Shown piece by piece: positions 16,741 through 25,974 of a stretch of 64,000 nucleotides of DNA (its first letter is position 1; each line of letters begins with the position of its first letter). This stretch comes from an uncultured Alphaproteobacteria bacterium (lineage in GTDB: Bacteria > Pseudomonadota > Alphaproteobacteria > GCA-2731375), in NCBI GenBank assembly GCA_951812805.1, contig CATOSZ010000009.1, forward strand, positions 258,501 through 322,500. Direction: 5' to 3'. Made by a program: the position numbers and the translations under genes. Under the pieces are notes generated by a model, which saw nothing but the letters and a program-made list of their open reading frames with translations, searched no databases and was not told the DNA's origin.

Positions 16741-17558
16741 ATGGAAGATCCCGTCCGCCTGGAACTGATCCGCGAATCCCTCGTCGCCGTCGTCAACGAG
16801 ATGCGGGCGAACATCATCCACGCCTCCTACTCCTCGATCATATACGAAGGGCACGACTTTTCCTGCGGCCTGATGAGTGCCGACGGCCGTCAGGTGGCGC
16901 AGTCCCTCGACGATCACCCGCTGCACATCTTTCCCGTGCCCTACTCGACCCGCGAGGTCGCGCGGGCCTTCGAAGGCGACATCCACGAGGGCGACATCTT
17001 CTTCCACAACGACCCCTACACCGGCGGCACCCATCTGAACGACGTGCTGATGCTCTATCCGATTTTCCATGCAGGTACCCTGGTGATGTTCGCCGCGGCG
17101 CGCTGCCACTGGGGCGACGTCGGTGGGATGACGCCCGGCTCGCTCTCCGGTCGGGTCAACGAGATTATCCAGGAAGGCATCCGGGTCGAGCCGACGAAAA
17201 TCTGCTCGAAGGGCGAGATGAACACCGCCTTCCTCGAGCTGATGTTCAACAACATGCGCAACCAGCGCGAACGGCGCGGCGACTTCAACACCATGCTCGG
17301 CACCTGCCGTAAGGCGGCCGAGCATGTCGAGCGGCTGTTCGCGCGCTTCGGCCCGAACCTGATGCGCGACGTCGAAAGCATCTTCGAGAAATCGGAAGTC
17401 TTGATGCGGGCCCGCATCCGCGACTGCCCCGACGGCGTCTACCGGGCCGAGGGCTATATCGAGAGCGACGGCCACAACCCCGATCCCCTGGTCACCCGCC
17501 TAACGCTGACCATCCAGGGCGACGAGATCACCGCCGACTTCACCGGCACTTCGCCGCA
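16741..17558 (+). pseudogene. Hydantoinase B / 5-oxoprolinase B subunit, 5' part of intron-disrupted gene
   Basis: The first 272 codons of a hydantoinase-B family gene, from MEDPVRLELIRESL to DFTGTSPQ. Family landmarks include HNDPYTGGTHLNDV and the RCHWGDVGGMTPGS metal-site region. The frame is cut at 17558 by a group II intron lying in the opposite orientation. When bases up to 17558 are joined to 19466 the frame is restored exactly (TSPQTNGPTNVGPAM), giving an ancestral protein of 669 residues. Because the intron is antisense to this gene it cannot be spliced from the gene's own mRNA, so the product is lost. Read through, the 5' part would end shortly inside the intron. No hydantoinase A subunit gene is in the window. 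Confidence 0.88.
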
Positions 17559-19465
17559 ATCGGGTAGGAGGGGTCCTCTCGGCGCCCCTCCTCCCACACC
17601 ACCGGGCATACGTTCTACGTACCACGGCGGTTTCCGGTCAGTTGTAACGCGAGATACCTATCGGTCATAGGGACAAGCCCCTGGCCTTCGAACCAAGCCA
17701 GGGTCATGGCTTCGGTGGCTTGATAGCTGAGGGACTTGCGCCACCAGCCCTTGCCGGAGAGAGCCAAGATCCAGGCCCGCCGCTCGGGCACCCCGAGGCT
17801 TCGCAGGAAGTCCGCTTGCGCCTTGGTGCGCTTGCATTGCTTGAGCCGGACACAGCGCAGTTTTCGACGGATCCAGCCGTCGAGACGCCGAAGCTGGCTC
17901 GCGCAACGGGCATGGCGGAAGTACGTCACCCAGCCGGCGAGGAAGCCGTTGAGTTCGCCGACCATGCGCGCGAGGCTGATGCCCCGGTTGCGCCGGGGGA
18001 TCTCGCGAACCCGTTGCTTCGCCCGCCGCAGGCTTTGCGGCGCGATGCCGAGCGATCCATCCGACAACAGCCGGTGGCCGAGGAACTTGCGGTCCCCGGC
18101 CGGAGCGACGGCACTTTTCTCCTGGTTGACCCGCAGATGCAACCTGCCTTGGAGGAATTCGGCGACCGAGGCCATCACCCGCTCGCCCGCCGCTCGAGTG
18201 CGAACGTAGATGTTCACGTCGTCGGCATAACGGCAGAAGCTATGGCCCCGCGCCTCCAGCATCCGGTCCAGATCGTCCAGTAGAAGATTGGCCAGCAGCG
18301 GCGACAGCGGGCCGCCTTGCGGCGTGCCCTCATGGCGCCGGATGCAGACGCCGGTCTGCATCATCCCCGCTTGCAGAAAGCGACGGATGGTGCGCAGCAG
18401 GCGCTTGTCGCCAATCCGCCCAGCCAGTCGGGACATCAGAATGTCGTGATTGACCCGGTCGAAGAACGCCTCCAGATCCAGGTCGACCACAATCCCGCGG
18501 CCTTCGGCAACGTACTTACCCGCTTGGGCCAGAGCATCGTGAGCGCTCCGGCCCGGACGGAAGCCGAAACTCGAAGCCGAGAAACCCGGATCGAGGATCG
18601 GCTGAAGGACGTGCAGGATGGCTTGCTGAACCAGACGATCCAGCACCGTCGGGATGCCCAATTGCCGCATCCCGCCTCCCGGCTTGGGGATCGAGACCCC
18701 CTTCACCGGTTGGGGCCGATAGTCGCCTCGCGACAACGCCGCCACCAGCGCGTCCTTGTGATCGACGAGCCAGAGCCGCAGGTCTTGGATGGTCATCCCA
18801 TCCACGCCCGCCGACCCCTTGTTCGCCTTCACCCGCTTGTAGGCTTGGTTCAGGTTGGCGGAACTCACCACCCGTTCCATCAGGTCTTGCGTCAAGGCTC
18901 GTTGCCGGTCCAACGCCGTGCGCACTTGTGGCACCTCGCAGGCTCCAGTTCCGGTTCCGCCGTCACCAGGGGCCTCGGGGCGCAGCGCCTTCATCAGGGC
19001 CTCGTCGAAAAGGTCCAATTGATAGCCACCGCCTTGCTGCCGCTCCATGCTCATCGAGTTGGTCCAGACTGCTCCTTGCTATTCGGATTCGGCCCTTCGG
19101 CGCCTCGCGGCCCCTACTATGGCCTCGGCTGACTTCTCCACCGCCGTCGCTCCCCGTCGCCGGGTCGCTACTCGGTTCCCCCGAGAGCGCTGGAGATCTC
19201 CCTGGGTAAAACCTTGATCTTTCCGCCGGTCGCGGCCGGATTTACCAATGCGATGTCCGAACGACTATCGGGCATCGCCATCCATTGCTGGCTTACCCCA
19301 TCGCACCGGCCTGATATCCGGTTTCTGTTCGTCCGCTCCGGATTTTGCCTCCGGCTTCCTCCCCACCCCACCTCGCGGCGACGCAGTTGCCTTCAGCTAA
19401 CGGTTCCGGTCGTCACGGCCCGTAGAGAACTTCCATCTCCTAGATCAACGCCATGCCAGGCACAC
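17559..19465 (-). mobile_element. Group II intron (1907 bp), antisense to the hydantoinase-B gene
   Basis: Read on the minus strand, the element begins GTGTGCCTGGCATGGC at 19465, the usual group II 5' end. It ends with a domain V hairpin (ACCGCCG, TAGAA loop side, CGGTGGT) and a domain VI hairpin of GGAGGGG against CCCCTCC, then ACCCGAT at 17559. The A before CCCGAT is the likely branch point. About 410 bases before the maturase start (19055-19465) hold RNA domains I-III, and no protein gene is seen there. Removal restores the host gene frame exactly. Insertion was presumably by retrohoming into the template strand. Confidence 0.9.
17615..19054 (-). CDS. ltrA: Group II intron reverse transcriptase/maturase
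   Basis: 479 residues. Reverse-transcriptase blocks are present: the YKRVKANKGSAGVDG start, IPKPGGGMRQLGIPTVLDRLVQQA, the GFRPGRSAHDAL block, GTPQGGPLSPLLANL, and the active-site RYADD. The maturase region (LNGFLAGWVTYFRHA) follows. The protein ends 56 bases before the intron 3' end and has no C-terminal HNH endonuclease, so it belongs to the endonuclease-minus lineages, which depend on replication forks or single-stranded targets. It splices its own intron RNA and copies it into DNA. All key residues are intact, so the element could be active. ltrA is the generic intron-maturase symbol. Confidence 0.95.
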   Translation of the reverse strand: MSMERQQGGGYQLDLFDEALMKALRPEAPGDGGTGTGACEVPQVRTALDRQRALTQDLMERVVSSANLNQAYKRVKANKGSAGVDGMTIQDLRLWLVDHKDALVAALSRGDYRPQPVKGVSIPKPGGGMRQLGIPTVLDRLVQQAILHVLQPILDPGFSASSFGFRPGRSAHDALAQAGKYVAEGRGIVVDLDLEAFFDRVNHDILMSRLAGRIGDKRLLRTIRRFLQAGMMQTGVCIRRHEGTPQGGPLSPLLANLLLDDLDRMLEARGHSFCRYADDVNIYVRTRAAGERVMASVAEFLQGRLHLRVNQEKSAVAPAGDRKFLGHRLLSDGSLGIAPQSLRRAKQRVREIPRRNRGISLARMVGELNGFLAGWVTYFRHARCASQLRRLDGWIRRKLRCVRLKQCKRTKAQADFLRSLGVPERRAWILALSGKGWWRKSLSYQATEAMTLAWFEGQGLVPMTDRYLALQLTGNRRGT

Positions 19466-20657
19466 AACCAACGGGCCGACCAACGTCGGCCCGGCGATGG
19501 CCTTGAACGCCGTCGGCACCATCGTCAAATCCTTCCTCGACCCCCTGACGCCGATCAACCACGGCGCCTTCGCGCCGATCACCGTGATCGCGCCCGAGCG
19601 CAGCTTCATCAACGCGCGCTATCCCGCGCCGTGCGGCGGCATGGTCGAGTGCAAGGCCCTGATGGACACGGTGGTGACCGCGGCGATGAGCCAGGCGGTG
19701 CCGGAAAAGGCGATCGGCGACAACAAGGGCGGCGGCAACCACGTCTACGTCTCCGGTCCCAACCCGGACCGCGAGGGTATCTACATGCTCTATGAATGGC
19801 CGGCCGGCGGCACCGGCGCCTCGGCCTTCGGCGACGGCAACAACGCCGTGCGCTACTTCTCGGAGGGCGACTTCAATTCGATCAACTCGTCCGAGGTGGT
19901 CGAGTCGCTGTTTCCGCTCAGGGTCGAGCGCTGCGAACTGCGCGAAGGCCAGGGCGGCGACGGGCGCGACCGGGGCGGTTTCGGCCTGCGGCGCGATATC
20001 CGCGTGCTGTACGAGGGCGCCGTGCTCTCCGTCCTCTCGGAGAAGAACACCCTGCCGCCCGGCGGCGTCGACGGCGGCGGGCCGGGTGCGGGCAACCGCT
20101 TTACCGTGGTGCGCGACGGCGAAACGGTCGAGCCCTCGCCGGTGCCGGGCAAGGTCTCGGGCTTCCCGCTCGGCGCCGGCGACATCGTGCGCATCGAATC
20201 CTCGGGTGGCGGTGGCGCCGGCGACCCGCTCGAGCGGGCCCTGGACCGCGTCGCCGAGGATATCGCCGAGGGCTATTTCACCGCCGGCGAGGCCGAGGCG
20301 CGTTACGGCGTGGTGCTCGACGCGGCCGGTGCGGCCGACGCGGCGGCGACGGCGGCCCGGCGCGAGGCGCTGCGCGCGGCCCGGCGCGTCGTTCGCCTGG
20401 CGCCCGCCAACGAGGAGATCTTCGACGGCGCCCGGCGCATCTTCCGCCTCGCGCCGGCGCTGGCCGCGGACATCGGCGTCGCCGATGGCGGCCTGGCGGA
20501 ATTGACGGGCGGGCGCGGCGCCGTGCTGCGCGGCTGGGTGGAAATCGCCGACGGCGTGGACGGCGACGCGGTGCATCTCGGCCCCTCCGGCCTCGGCATG
20601 ATCCAGGCCGATGCGGACGGCCGGGTCGAGGTCCGCAAGGTCACCCCCGCGCTCTGA
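19466..20657 (+). pseudogene. Hydantoinase B / 5-oxoprolinase B subunit, 3' part of intron-disrupted gene
   Basis: The remaining 397 codons of the hydantoinase-B gene, from NGPTNVGPAMALN to the TGA at 20655-20657. NARYPAPCGGMVE and the glycine-rich GQGGDGRDRGGFGLRR are family landmarks. IESSGGGGAGDPLERA is the conserved tail of the catalytic part. An additional Ala-rich end of about 110 residues follows. With the 5' part at 16741-17558 it forms an otherwise intact gene; no further frameshift or stop is seen, so the intron insertion is probably recent. The longest stand-alone frame begins at ATG 19497, but that product would lack the N-terminal half. Confidence 0.85.
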
Positions 20658-20670
20658 GGCCGTGGACGCG

Positions 20671-21963
20671 ATGGAGATCGAGTATCGCCTGGCACCGGGC
20701 GATCTGCTCGCCTACCAGGGCCACTTGGCGCACCGGCCGCGCAAGCTCGGCCGCAAGGGCGGCCTCGTCACCTCGGGCGTCGTCCTCGCCCTCGCCGGCC
20801 TCCTGTTCTGGTTCCGCGAGGAGGTCTGGGCCTTCGACCTCATCAGCTTCCTGACCGATACCGCCCTGCCGGTGATCGTTACCATCCTCGTCCTGGTCCT
20901 GTTCGGGACCTGGTGGCAGCGCCGTCAGATGGCCGCCCTCGGCCCGATCGATATCCGCGTGGCGATCCGCGACGACGGCCTGTACCAGATCATCGGGCCG
21001 AGCCATACGGTCACCGCCTGGGCCGGCATCGAGGGCCTGGTGCTGGCCAAGCGTCACCTCTTCATCGCGCTGCCCCACAACCAGGCGGTGACGATCCCGC
21101 GGGCCGCCTTCGCCGACGATGCCGCGCGCGAGGCCTTCACCACGGCGCTGGAAGCCCATCTGCCCGCCATCACCGCGGAGAGCGACGCGCCGCAGCGCCG
21201 CGGGCGACGGATCGGCCTTTACGTTACCGGCGGGCTGGCGAGTGTCCTGGTCGCGATCCTGCTGTTCACCTGGTTCGATCCGCTCACCCGCTCGCTCGAC
21301 CTCGGCGAGAGCTGGGGGAGTGTGCCCTACCGGGTGACCTATGTCGGCGGCGCCCAGGCGGACGAGCGCTTGCCGATGGTGTTGCTGCTACACCCGCTCG
21401 GCGGCTTTCCGACGATCGGCGTCATCAGCGCCCGGCGCTTCGACTTCAAGGCCCGCATCGTCGTTCCGAGCGGGGAGCGCTTTCACCTGATCGGCCGGTC
21501 CTGGTTCTCCTTCCCCGACGACTGGGACTCCTTCCTCGGCGAGATACGCCGGGCGAGCGATCGCACGGCCGCCTTCACCCGGGCCGTCACCCAACGCTAT
21601 CCGACCGCGGGCAAGCCGATCGTCACCGGTTTCAGCCAGGGCGGCTCGACCGCCTGGGCGCTTGCCGCCTATCACCCGGAACACTTCGCAGCGGCAATTC
21701 CCGCCGCCGGCACGTTCGCCGGCGGAATTCCGAAACGCGACGCCCCGCCGCGCCTGCCGGTGCGCGCTTTTCACGGGCGTGACGACAAGGTCGTGCCGCA
21801 CGAATGGGCGGAGGGCAGCCTGAAAGAATTTCGCGAGGCGGGCTACGACGTGACGCTTACCAGCTTCGACGACATCGGCCACGCCATCGACGACCACTTC
21901 CGCAAGCCCTGGCACGCGGAGATCGCCCGGCGGGTCGAGGCGGCCGCGAAGGCGGCGCCTTAA
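20671..21963 (+). CDS. YcxB-like membrane domain fused to alpha/beta hydrolase
   Basis: 430 residues. The N-terminal third (about 1-165) has two adjacent membrane helices (VTSGVVLALAGLLFWF and LPVIVTILVLVLFGTWW), followed by the ITAWAGI and FIALP type strands of YcxB-like domains. A third helix lies at about 182-203. The C-terminal part (about 215-430) is a hydrolase of the PHB-depolymerase/phospholipase group: LLHPLGG near the oxyanion hole, nucleophile GFSQGGS, FHGRDDKVVP with the acidic residue, and GHAID with the histidine. The hydrolase likely faces the periplasm if the helices are arranged in-out. ATG 20671 is used; GTG 20662 is possible. Substrate is unknown. Confidence 0.75.
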   Translation: MEIEYRLAPGDLLAYQGHLAHRPRKLGRKGGLVTSGVVLALAGLLFWFREEVWAFDLISFLTDTALPVIVTILVLVLFGTWWQRRQMAALGPIDIRVAIRDDGLYQIIGPSHTVTAWAGIEGLVLAKRHLFIALPHNQAVTIPRAAFADDAAREAFTTALEAHLPAITAESDAPQRRGRRIGLYVTGGLASVLVAILLFTWFDPLTRSLDLGESWGSVPYRVTYVGGAQADERLPMVLLLHPLGGFPTIGVISARRFDFKARIVVPSGERFHLIGRSWFSFPDDWDSFLGEIRRASDRTAAFTRAVTQRYPTAGKPIVTGFSQGGSTAWALAAYHPEHFAAAIPAAGTFAGGIPKRDAPPRLPVRAFHGRDDKVVPHEWAEGSLKEFREAGYDVTLTSFDDIGHAIDDHFRKPWHAEIARRVEAAAKAAP

Positions 21964-22859
21964 TCCACTCCTTTCTCGATCCAGTCGGTCACCAGGCGGT
22001 GGCTGATCGAGTCGAACGGCGGCAGAGTCAGTTCGCCGGACGCGGTCTGTTCGGCGATCTCCTCGCGGGTGTACCAGGCGGCCGCGACGATCTCCTCGCC
22101 GTCGACGGTGATCTCCGTCGTCGTCGCCCGGGCGGTGAAGCCGAGCATGAGGGAGCAGGGAAACGGCCAGGGCTGGGAGGAGTGATAGCTGACGTCCGTC
22201 ACCTCGACACCGACCTCCTCCATGATTTCGCGGCGCACCGCGTCCTCCAACATCTCGCCGATCTCGACGAAGCCGGCAATGGTCGAACGGCGGTTGAAGC
22301 CCCAGGTGCTGCGCCGGGCCAGCAGGCAGCGCGGGCCGTCGTGCACCAGGGTAATGACAGCGGGATCGGTGCGGGGAAAGTGCATGCGCCCGCAGTCCGC
22401 GTTGGTGCAGCGGCGCATGTGGCCGGCCCGCTCGGCGCGTGAGGGCGCGCCGCAGATGCCGCAGAACCTGTGGGTGCGGTGCCAATGGGCGAGGCCCCGG
22501 GCATAGGCGAGCACGGCCCCGTCGCGTCGCGACAGCTCGGGCGCCAGGTCGCGCACGTCCTGGAACGCCTCCTCCGCCATGCCGAGGGGTGCCAGATCCT
22601 CGAGCGGCAAAGCGAAACGGGCGACGTCGTCCTCGATCCCGAGGAAGATCAGATGTTCCGCCGTCTCGTCCGTGACCCGGGTCGATGGGACCGTGGCGGG
22701 CAGGCTGGCGTCCGACGCTTCGACCATGCAGCGGCCACGCCAGACCGGATGGATCCGCGTTGCCGGCTCGGCCAGGCGGGCCGCCAGCCATTCCGCGTCC
22801 CGCCGCCGGGTATCGGCGCGGTCGAAGTCCCGGTCGGCGTAGTGATTGTCGATTTCCAT
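21960..22859 (-). CDS. nudC: NAD(+)/NADH pyrophosphatase
   Basis: 299 residues. A zinc ribbon is formed by Cys133, Cys136, Cys151 and Cys156. The Nudix box runs at about 196-218 (GFVEIGE, then REIMEEVGV). SQPWPFP after it is the NADH-pyrophosphatase signature. The enzyme hydrolyses NADH to NMNH and AMP, and NudC proteins also remove NAD caps from RNA. The ATG at 22859 lies close to the stop of the upstream PrpD-like gene, so it is probably the last gene of a three-gene minus-strand operon. Its stop overlaps that of the convergent hydrolase fusion. Confidence 0.93.
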   Translation of the reverse strand: MEIDNHYADRDFDRADTRRRDAEWLAARLAEPATRIHPVWRGRCMVEASDASLPATVPSTRVTDETAEHLIFLGIEDDVARFALPLEDLAPLGMAEEAFQDVRDLAPELSRRDGAVLAYARGLAHWHRTHRFCGICGAPSRAERAGHMRRCTNADCGRMHFPRTDPAVITLVHDGPRCLLARRSTWGFNRRSTIAGFVEIGEMLEDAVRREIMEEVGVEVTDVSYHSSQPWPFPCSLMLGFTARATTTEITVDGEEIVAAAWYTREEIAEQTASGELTLPPFDSISHRLVTDWIEKGVD

Positions 22860-22865
22860 GACGGG

Positions 22866-24272
22866 TCAGCCTTCGTAGCGGGCGAGCGGGGCGAGAAGCT
22901 CGCCGGCCCGGGAGGTGTCGAAATGCGCCGTCGCCGTCTCGAGATCGGCGATCGCCGGGGCCGGCAACAGGTCGGCCAGCAGACCGCGTACCTTGCCGCG
23001 CAGCGCGTCGGCGCGCGCCGGATTGGCGGTCGAGCCGGAGGGGTCGTTGACATAGACCCGCTTGCCGCCGACCTCGACCCAGCCGCAGAAGTTGGCCGGA
23101 TAGATCGCGTCCAGCGCCGGGTCGTGCACCAGGCGCAAGTTCTGCGCCCGGGCCACCGTGTCGGGCGCGGCCATGCGGGCGCCGTCGAATTGCGGCGGCA
23201 ACACCTGGCCGTCCTCCAACGCCGCGGCGATGCAGTAGCGCGCGCTCATCTGGCCGTTCAATTCCGTGCCGGGGTCGTAGTCGTAGCCGCATTGCACCTC
23301 GACCACCCGGGCGAGGCCGGCGGTGATGGGTGCATCCGCCGGCGGCGCGCCGCCGAGTTCGGCGCGAAGTTCGAGGGCGGCGTCGACATAGGCATGCAGG
23401 CTGCCGCAGCACGAATAGGGCTTGAAGGCGGTCTCGTCCGTCCGCCAGACGAGGCCCAGGTCTTCGGTCAGGGCGTCGGGGTGGGTGACGTCGGAGTGGG
23501 TTGCCAGCAGGCCGCCGTCCTCGGCCTCGAAGATCTGCGTCGGTCCGGTGACGCCGCGCGCCGCCAGTGCCACCGCCGTCAATCCGGCGCGGGCGGCGAA
23601 GCCCGGATGCAGCCGCTTGCTCATGGCACCGTCGGCATTGAAGGCGAAGAGGCCGGCGCCCTGGGTGCCCGCGAGGCCGAGGGCCCAGGCCGTCTTCTCC
23701 GCATCCAGGTCCATCAGCACCGCACCCGCCGCCGCCGCGCCCAGCGGCCCGGAAACGCCGGTCAGGTGCCAGCCCCGCAGCCGCGCCGCCGAAGGATCGA
23801 GGGCGAGGCAGGTGCGGATCATCACCTCGTAGCCGGCGGCGATGGCGCATTCGAGCAGCGCGCCCGACGCCCCGCGCGCCTCCGCCAGCGCCAGGGCGGC
23901 CGGGATGACGACGGCGCCGGGGTGCAGCTTGGCGGTGTGGAAATCGTCGAGCTCGAAGGCATGCGCCGCCACCGCGTTGGCCATCGCCGCGTCGGCCGGC
24001 CGGTAGGCGGGCGCCGCATCGCCCCAGAAGGTGGCGAGGCCGCCCTGGCCGGGGGCCGGGGGATAGTCGTCGAGCCAGTCCCTGACGGCGCCCGACCAGG
24101 CCCGTTCCCGCCCGTGGCGCCCGGCGGCCAGTGTGTCGAGCACGGCCAGGCGGACCGCCTCGCGTGTCGCCGGCGGCAGAGCGGCCGGGGTCAGCTCGGC
24201 GAGCCAGCCGGCGATCCGCCGGGTCGGCCGCGGCTTGGCCGCGGGCGGGGATTGGGCTTCGGATAAACTCAT
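22866..24272 (-). CDS. MmgE/PrpD family protein
   Basis: 468 residues, close to the family length. Helical N-terminal motifs AVLDTLAAGRHG and HAFELDDFHTAKLHPGAVV, and the later SKRLHPGFAARAG and KPYSCCGSLHAYVDAA, are hallmarks of MmgE/PrpD enzymes (2-methylcitrate dehydratase, iminodisuccinate epimerase and cis-aconitate decarboxylase relatives). Catalysis would be a cofactor-free dehydration or isomerisation. There is no prpC or prpB nearby, so a methylcitrate-cycle role is not supported. Its ATG overlaps the stop of the upstream FAD oxidase (ATGA), which suggests that both act on related amino-acid-derived compounds. Substrate is not assigned. Confidence 0.88.
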   Translation of the reverse strand: MSLSEAQSPPAAKPRPTRRIAGWLAELTPAALPPATREAVRLAVLDTLAAGRHGRERAWSGAVRDWLDDYPPAPGQGGLATFWGDAAPAYRPADAAMANAVAAHAFELDDFHTAKLHPGAVVIPAALALAEARGASGALLECAIAAGYEVMIRTCLALDPSAARLRGWHLTGVSGPLGAAAAGAVLMDLDAEKTAWALGLAGTQGAGLFAFNADGAMSKRLHPGFAARAGLTAVALAARGVTGPTQIFEAEDGGLLATHSDVTHPDALTEDLGLVWRTDETAFKPYSCCGSLHAYVDAALELRAELGGAPPADAPITAGLARVVEVQCGYDYDPGTELNGQMSARYCIAAALEDGQVLPPQFDGARMAAPDTVARAQNLRLVHDPALDAIYPANFCGWVEVGGKRVYVNDPSGSTANPARADALRGKVRGLLADLLPAPAIADLETATAHFDTSRAGELLAPLARYEG

Positions 24273-25585
24273 GATCGTTTCTCTCGGCTGAAGGCGGCAC
24301 GGAAGTCGCGCAAGAAGTAGGGGATCAGCGCCAGCCTGGCGAGCGGCACGGCGAGGCCGTGCAACGGCACGCCGCCCGGCTTTTGCTTGGCGATCGGCAT
24401 TTCCGCCTCGTCCAGGCCCCGGACCCGTTCGGCCAGCAGCTTGCCCATCGCCGTCGCCAGCGCGATCCCGCGCCCATTATAGCCGAGGCCCGCAAACAGG
24501 CCCGGCGCCGGCTCCAGATAGCGGGGCATGCGGTCCATCGTCATCGCCACCTTGCCGTCCCAGACATACTCGACCTCGACGTTGCCGACCTGGGGAAAGT
24601 TGTGGCGGATCCGCTCGATCACCGCGCGGCTCGACTGCTCACGGCTGAACAGCGGCAGGACATGATCGCCGCCGGTGACCAGGCGCCCGTCGCGGTCGTA
24701 GCGGAACGGCCAGAGCACGCCGCGGCTGTCCGACAGGCTCTGGCGCCCGGGCAGCACGCTCTTGCGCACATTGTCGGAGAGCGGCCGGGTCGCGCCCAAG
24801 AACAGGCGGAAGGGCACCACGCTCTCCTTGATGCCGGGGTAGAGCGCGTCGGAATAGGCGTTGGTCGCCAGGATCACCGCCTCGGCCTCGACCGCGCCCG
24901 CGGGGGTCTCGACCCGCCAGCCGCCGCCGCGCCGCGGCAGCAGGCGGGTCGCCGGCGTCTCGCCATGCACGGCCGCGCCCGAGGCCAGCGCCGCGCGGGC
25001 GAGGCCGTGGGTATAGCTCAGCGGATGGATGTTGCCGCCGCGCTCGTGCAGCCAGGCCCCGTAGTAGGCGGTGCTGCCGACCATCTCGGCCGTCTCCCGG
25101 CGGTCCAGCATGCGGACCTGGGCGCCGCGTGCCGCCCACTGGTCGTGCCGGCCTTCGACATAGGCCTGGCGGGCGGGCGAGTCGACCGGCATCAGCCAGC
25201 CGACCTGCAACGCGTCGCAATCGATGTCGAACTCTTCGATCAGGCCGAACACCAGGTCGGCGGTGCCGGCGATCCAGTCGTTCATCCGCTCGCCCTTTTC
25301 GGGGCCGAGCCGACGGACCAGGTCGTCGGGGCCATGTGCACCGAGTGTCGGGATCACCTGGCCATGGTTGCGTCCCGACGCGCCGAAGCCCGGCTGGCGC
25401 GCCTCCAGCACGACGACGTCGGTGCCGGCGCGCGCGAGATGGATCGCCGCCGACAGCCCGGTATAGCCGGCACCGACGACGGCCACGTCGGCCCGCCGTT
25501 CACCGATGAGCGGCGGCGTTTCGGGCGCCGGCCTGGCGGTCGCTGCCCACAGGCTCGATGCTGGTGCCGCCGTATCCATCGCCAT
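24269..25585 (-). CDS. FAD-dependent amine/amino-acid oxidoreductase (DAO family)
   Basis: 438 residues. The FAD-binding dinucleotide motif VAVVGAGYTGLSAAIHLARAG sits near residue 33, followed by VVLEARQPGFGASGRN, the second FAD contact typical of gamma-glutamylputrescine oxidase and related DAO enzymes. GLFAGLGYNGRGIALATAMG near the C-terminus closes the FAD site. The protein oxidises a C-N bond of an amine or N-substituted amino acid, transferring electrons to O2 or a quinone. A hydrophobic C-terminal stretch (LARLALIPYF) may touch the membrane. It heads the operon with the PrpD-like and nudC genes. The exact substrate is open. Confidence 0.88.
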   Translation of the reverse strand: MAMDTAAPASSLWAATARPAPETPPLIGERRADVAVVGAGYTGLSAAIHLARAGTDVVVLEARQPGFGASGRNHGQVIPTLGAHGPDDLVRRLGPEKGERMNDWIAGTADLVFGLIEEFDIDCDALQVGWLMPVDSPARQAYVEGRHDQWAARGAQVRMLDRRETAEMVGSTAYYGAWLHERGGNIHPLSYTHGLARAALASGAAVHGETPATRLLPRRGGGWRVETPAGAVEAEAVILATNAYSDALYPGIKESVVPFRLFLGATRPLSDNVRKSVLPGRQSLSDSRGVLWPFRYDRDGRLVTGGDHVLPLFSREQSSRAVIERIRHNFPQVGNVEVEYVWDGKVAMTMDRMPRYLEPAPGLFAGLGYNGRGIALATAMGKLLAERVRGLDEAEMPIAKQKPGGVPLHGLAVPLARLALIPYFLRDFRAAFSREKRS

Positions 25586-25705
25586 CCGCTCCCCCGCCGC
25601 GCTCGGCCGTATTCATACCCCCCGCGCTTCGGCGGTGTCTCGCTTTTTTGGAACGACGACGACGCGCGCCATGCCGACAGGCTCGCGCTGCCGCCCAGCC
25701 CATAG

Positions 25706-25770
25706 AGGGGTCAGGTCTTGCTTTTTGCCTAGATAACCCTAATGAATGCAAAAAGCAAGACCTGACCCCT
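25706..25770. repeat. REP-like palindrome 1 (23-bp perfect arms)
   Basis: Arms 25706-25728 and 25748-25770 are perfect inverted repeats beginning AGGGGTCAGGTCTTG, with a 19-base AT-rich loop. A related palindrome lies at 29512-29581. The two arms differ between copies at two positions, each matched by the complementary change in the opposite arm. The rest of the 389-base gap 25586-25974 shows no gene. The hairpin sits about 120 bases after the divergent oxidase start and about 205 bases before the aspartoacylase-like start, so it could end or insulate transcription. REP elements mobilised by RAYT transposases have this form. Confidence 0.8.
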
Positions 25771-25974
25771 TTGATGTCGTGCCGCGTGATCGTCCCGGGG
25801 CGACTTGAGCGGGGGGGCGGCTTCGCTAGACTGACAGGCCCACGACGGCCGGGCGTGGCCGTCGCGTCGGTCGCGCCGGTGACACGCGACGTCGCGCACC
25901 GGGCCCCGCATCGGGAAGGTGCATCGCAAAGACACGTCGGCTTCGGCGGGCGGGCGGCGGCAAAGGAAAGCGAC

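Noticed and set aside
17559..17670. Hydantoinase-B continuing naturally to a stop at 17670
   Set aside because: The tail from 17559 on is intron domain V/VI sequence read in frame by chance; family similarity stops at TSPQ and resumes at 19466.
21388..24300. 970-codon minus-strand frame across the hydrolase fusion, nudC and PrpD genes
   Set aside because: The real genes in the other frames have full family motifs; this translation is an Arg-rich shadow.
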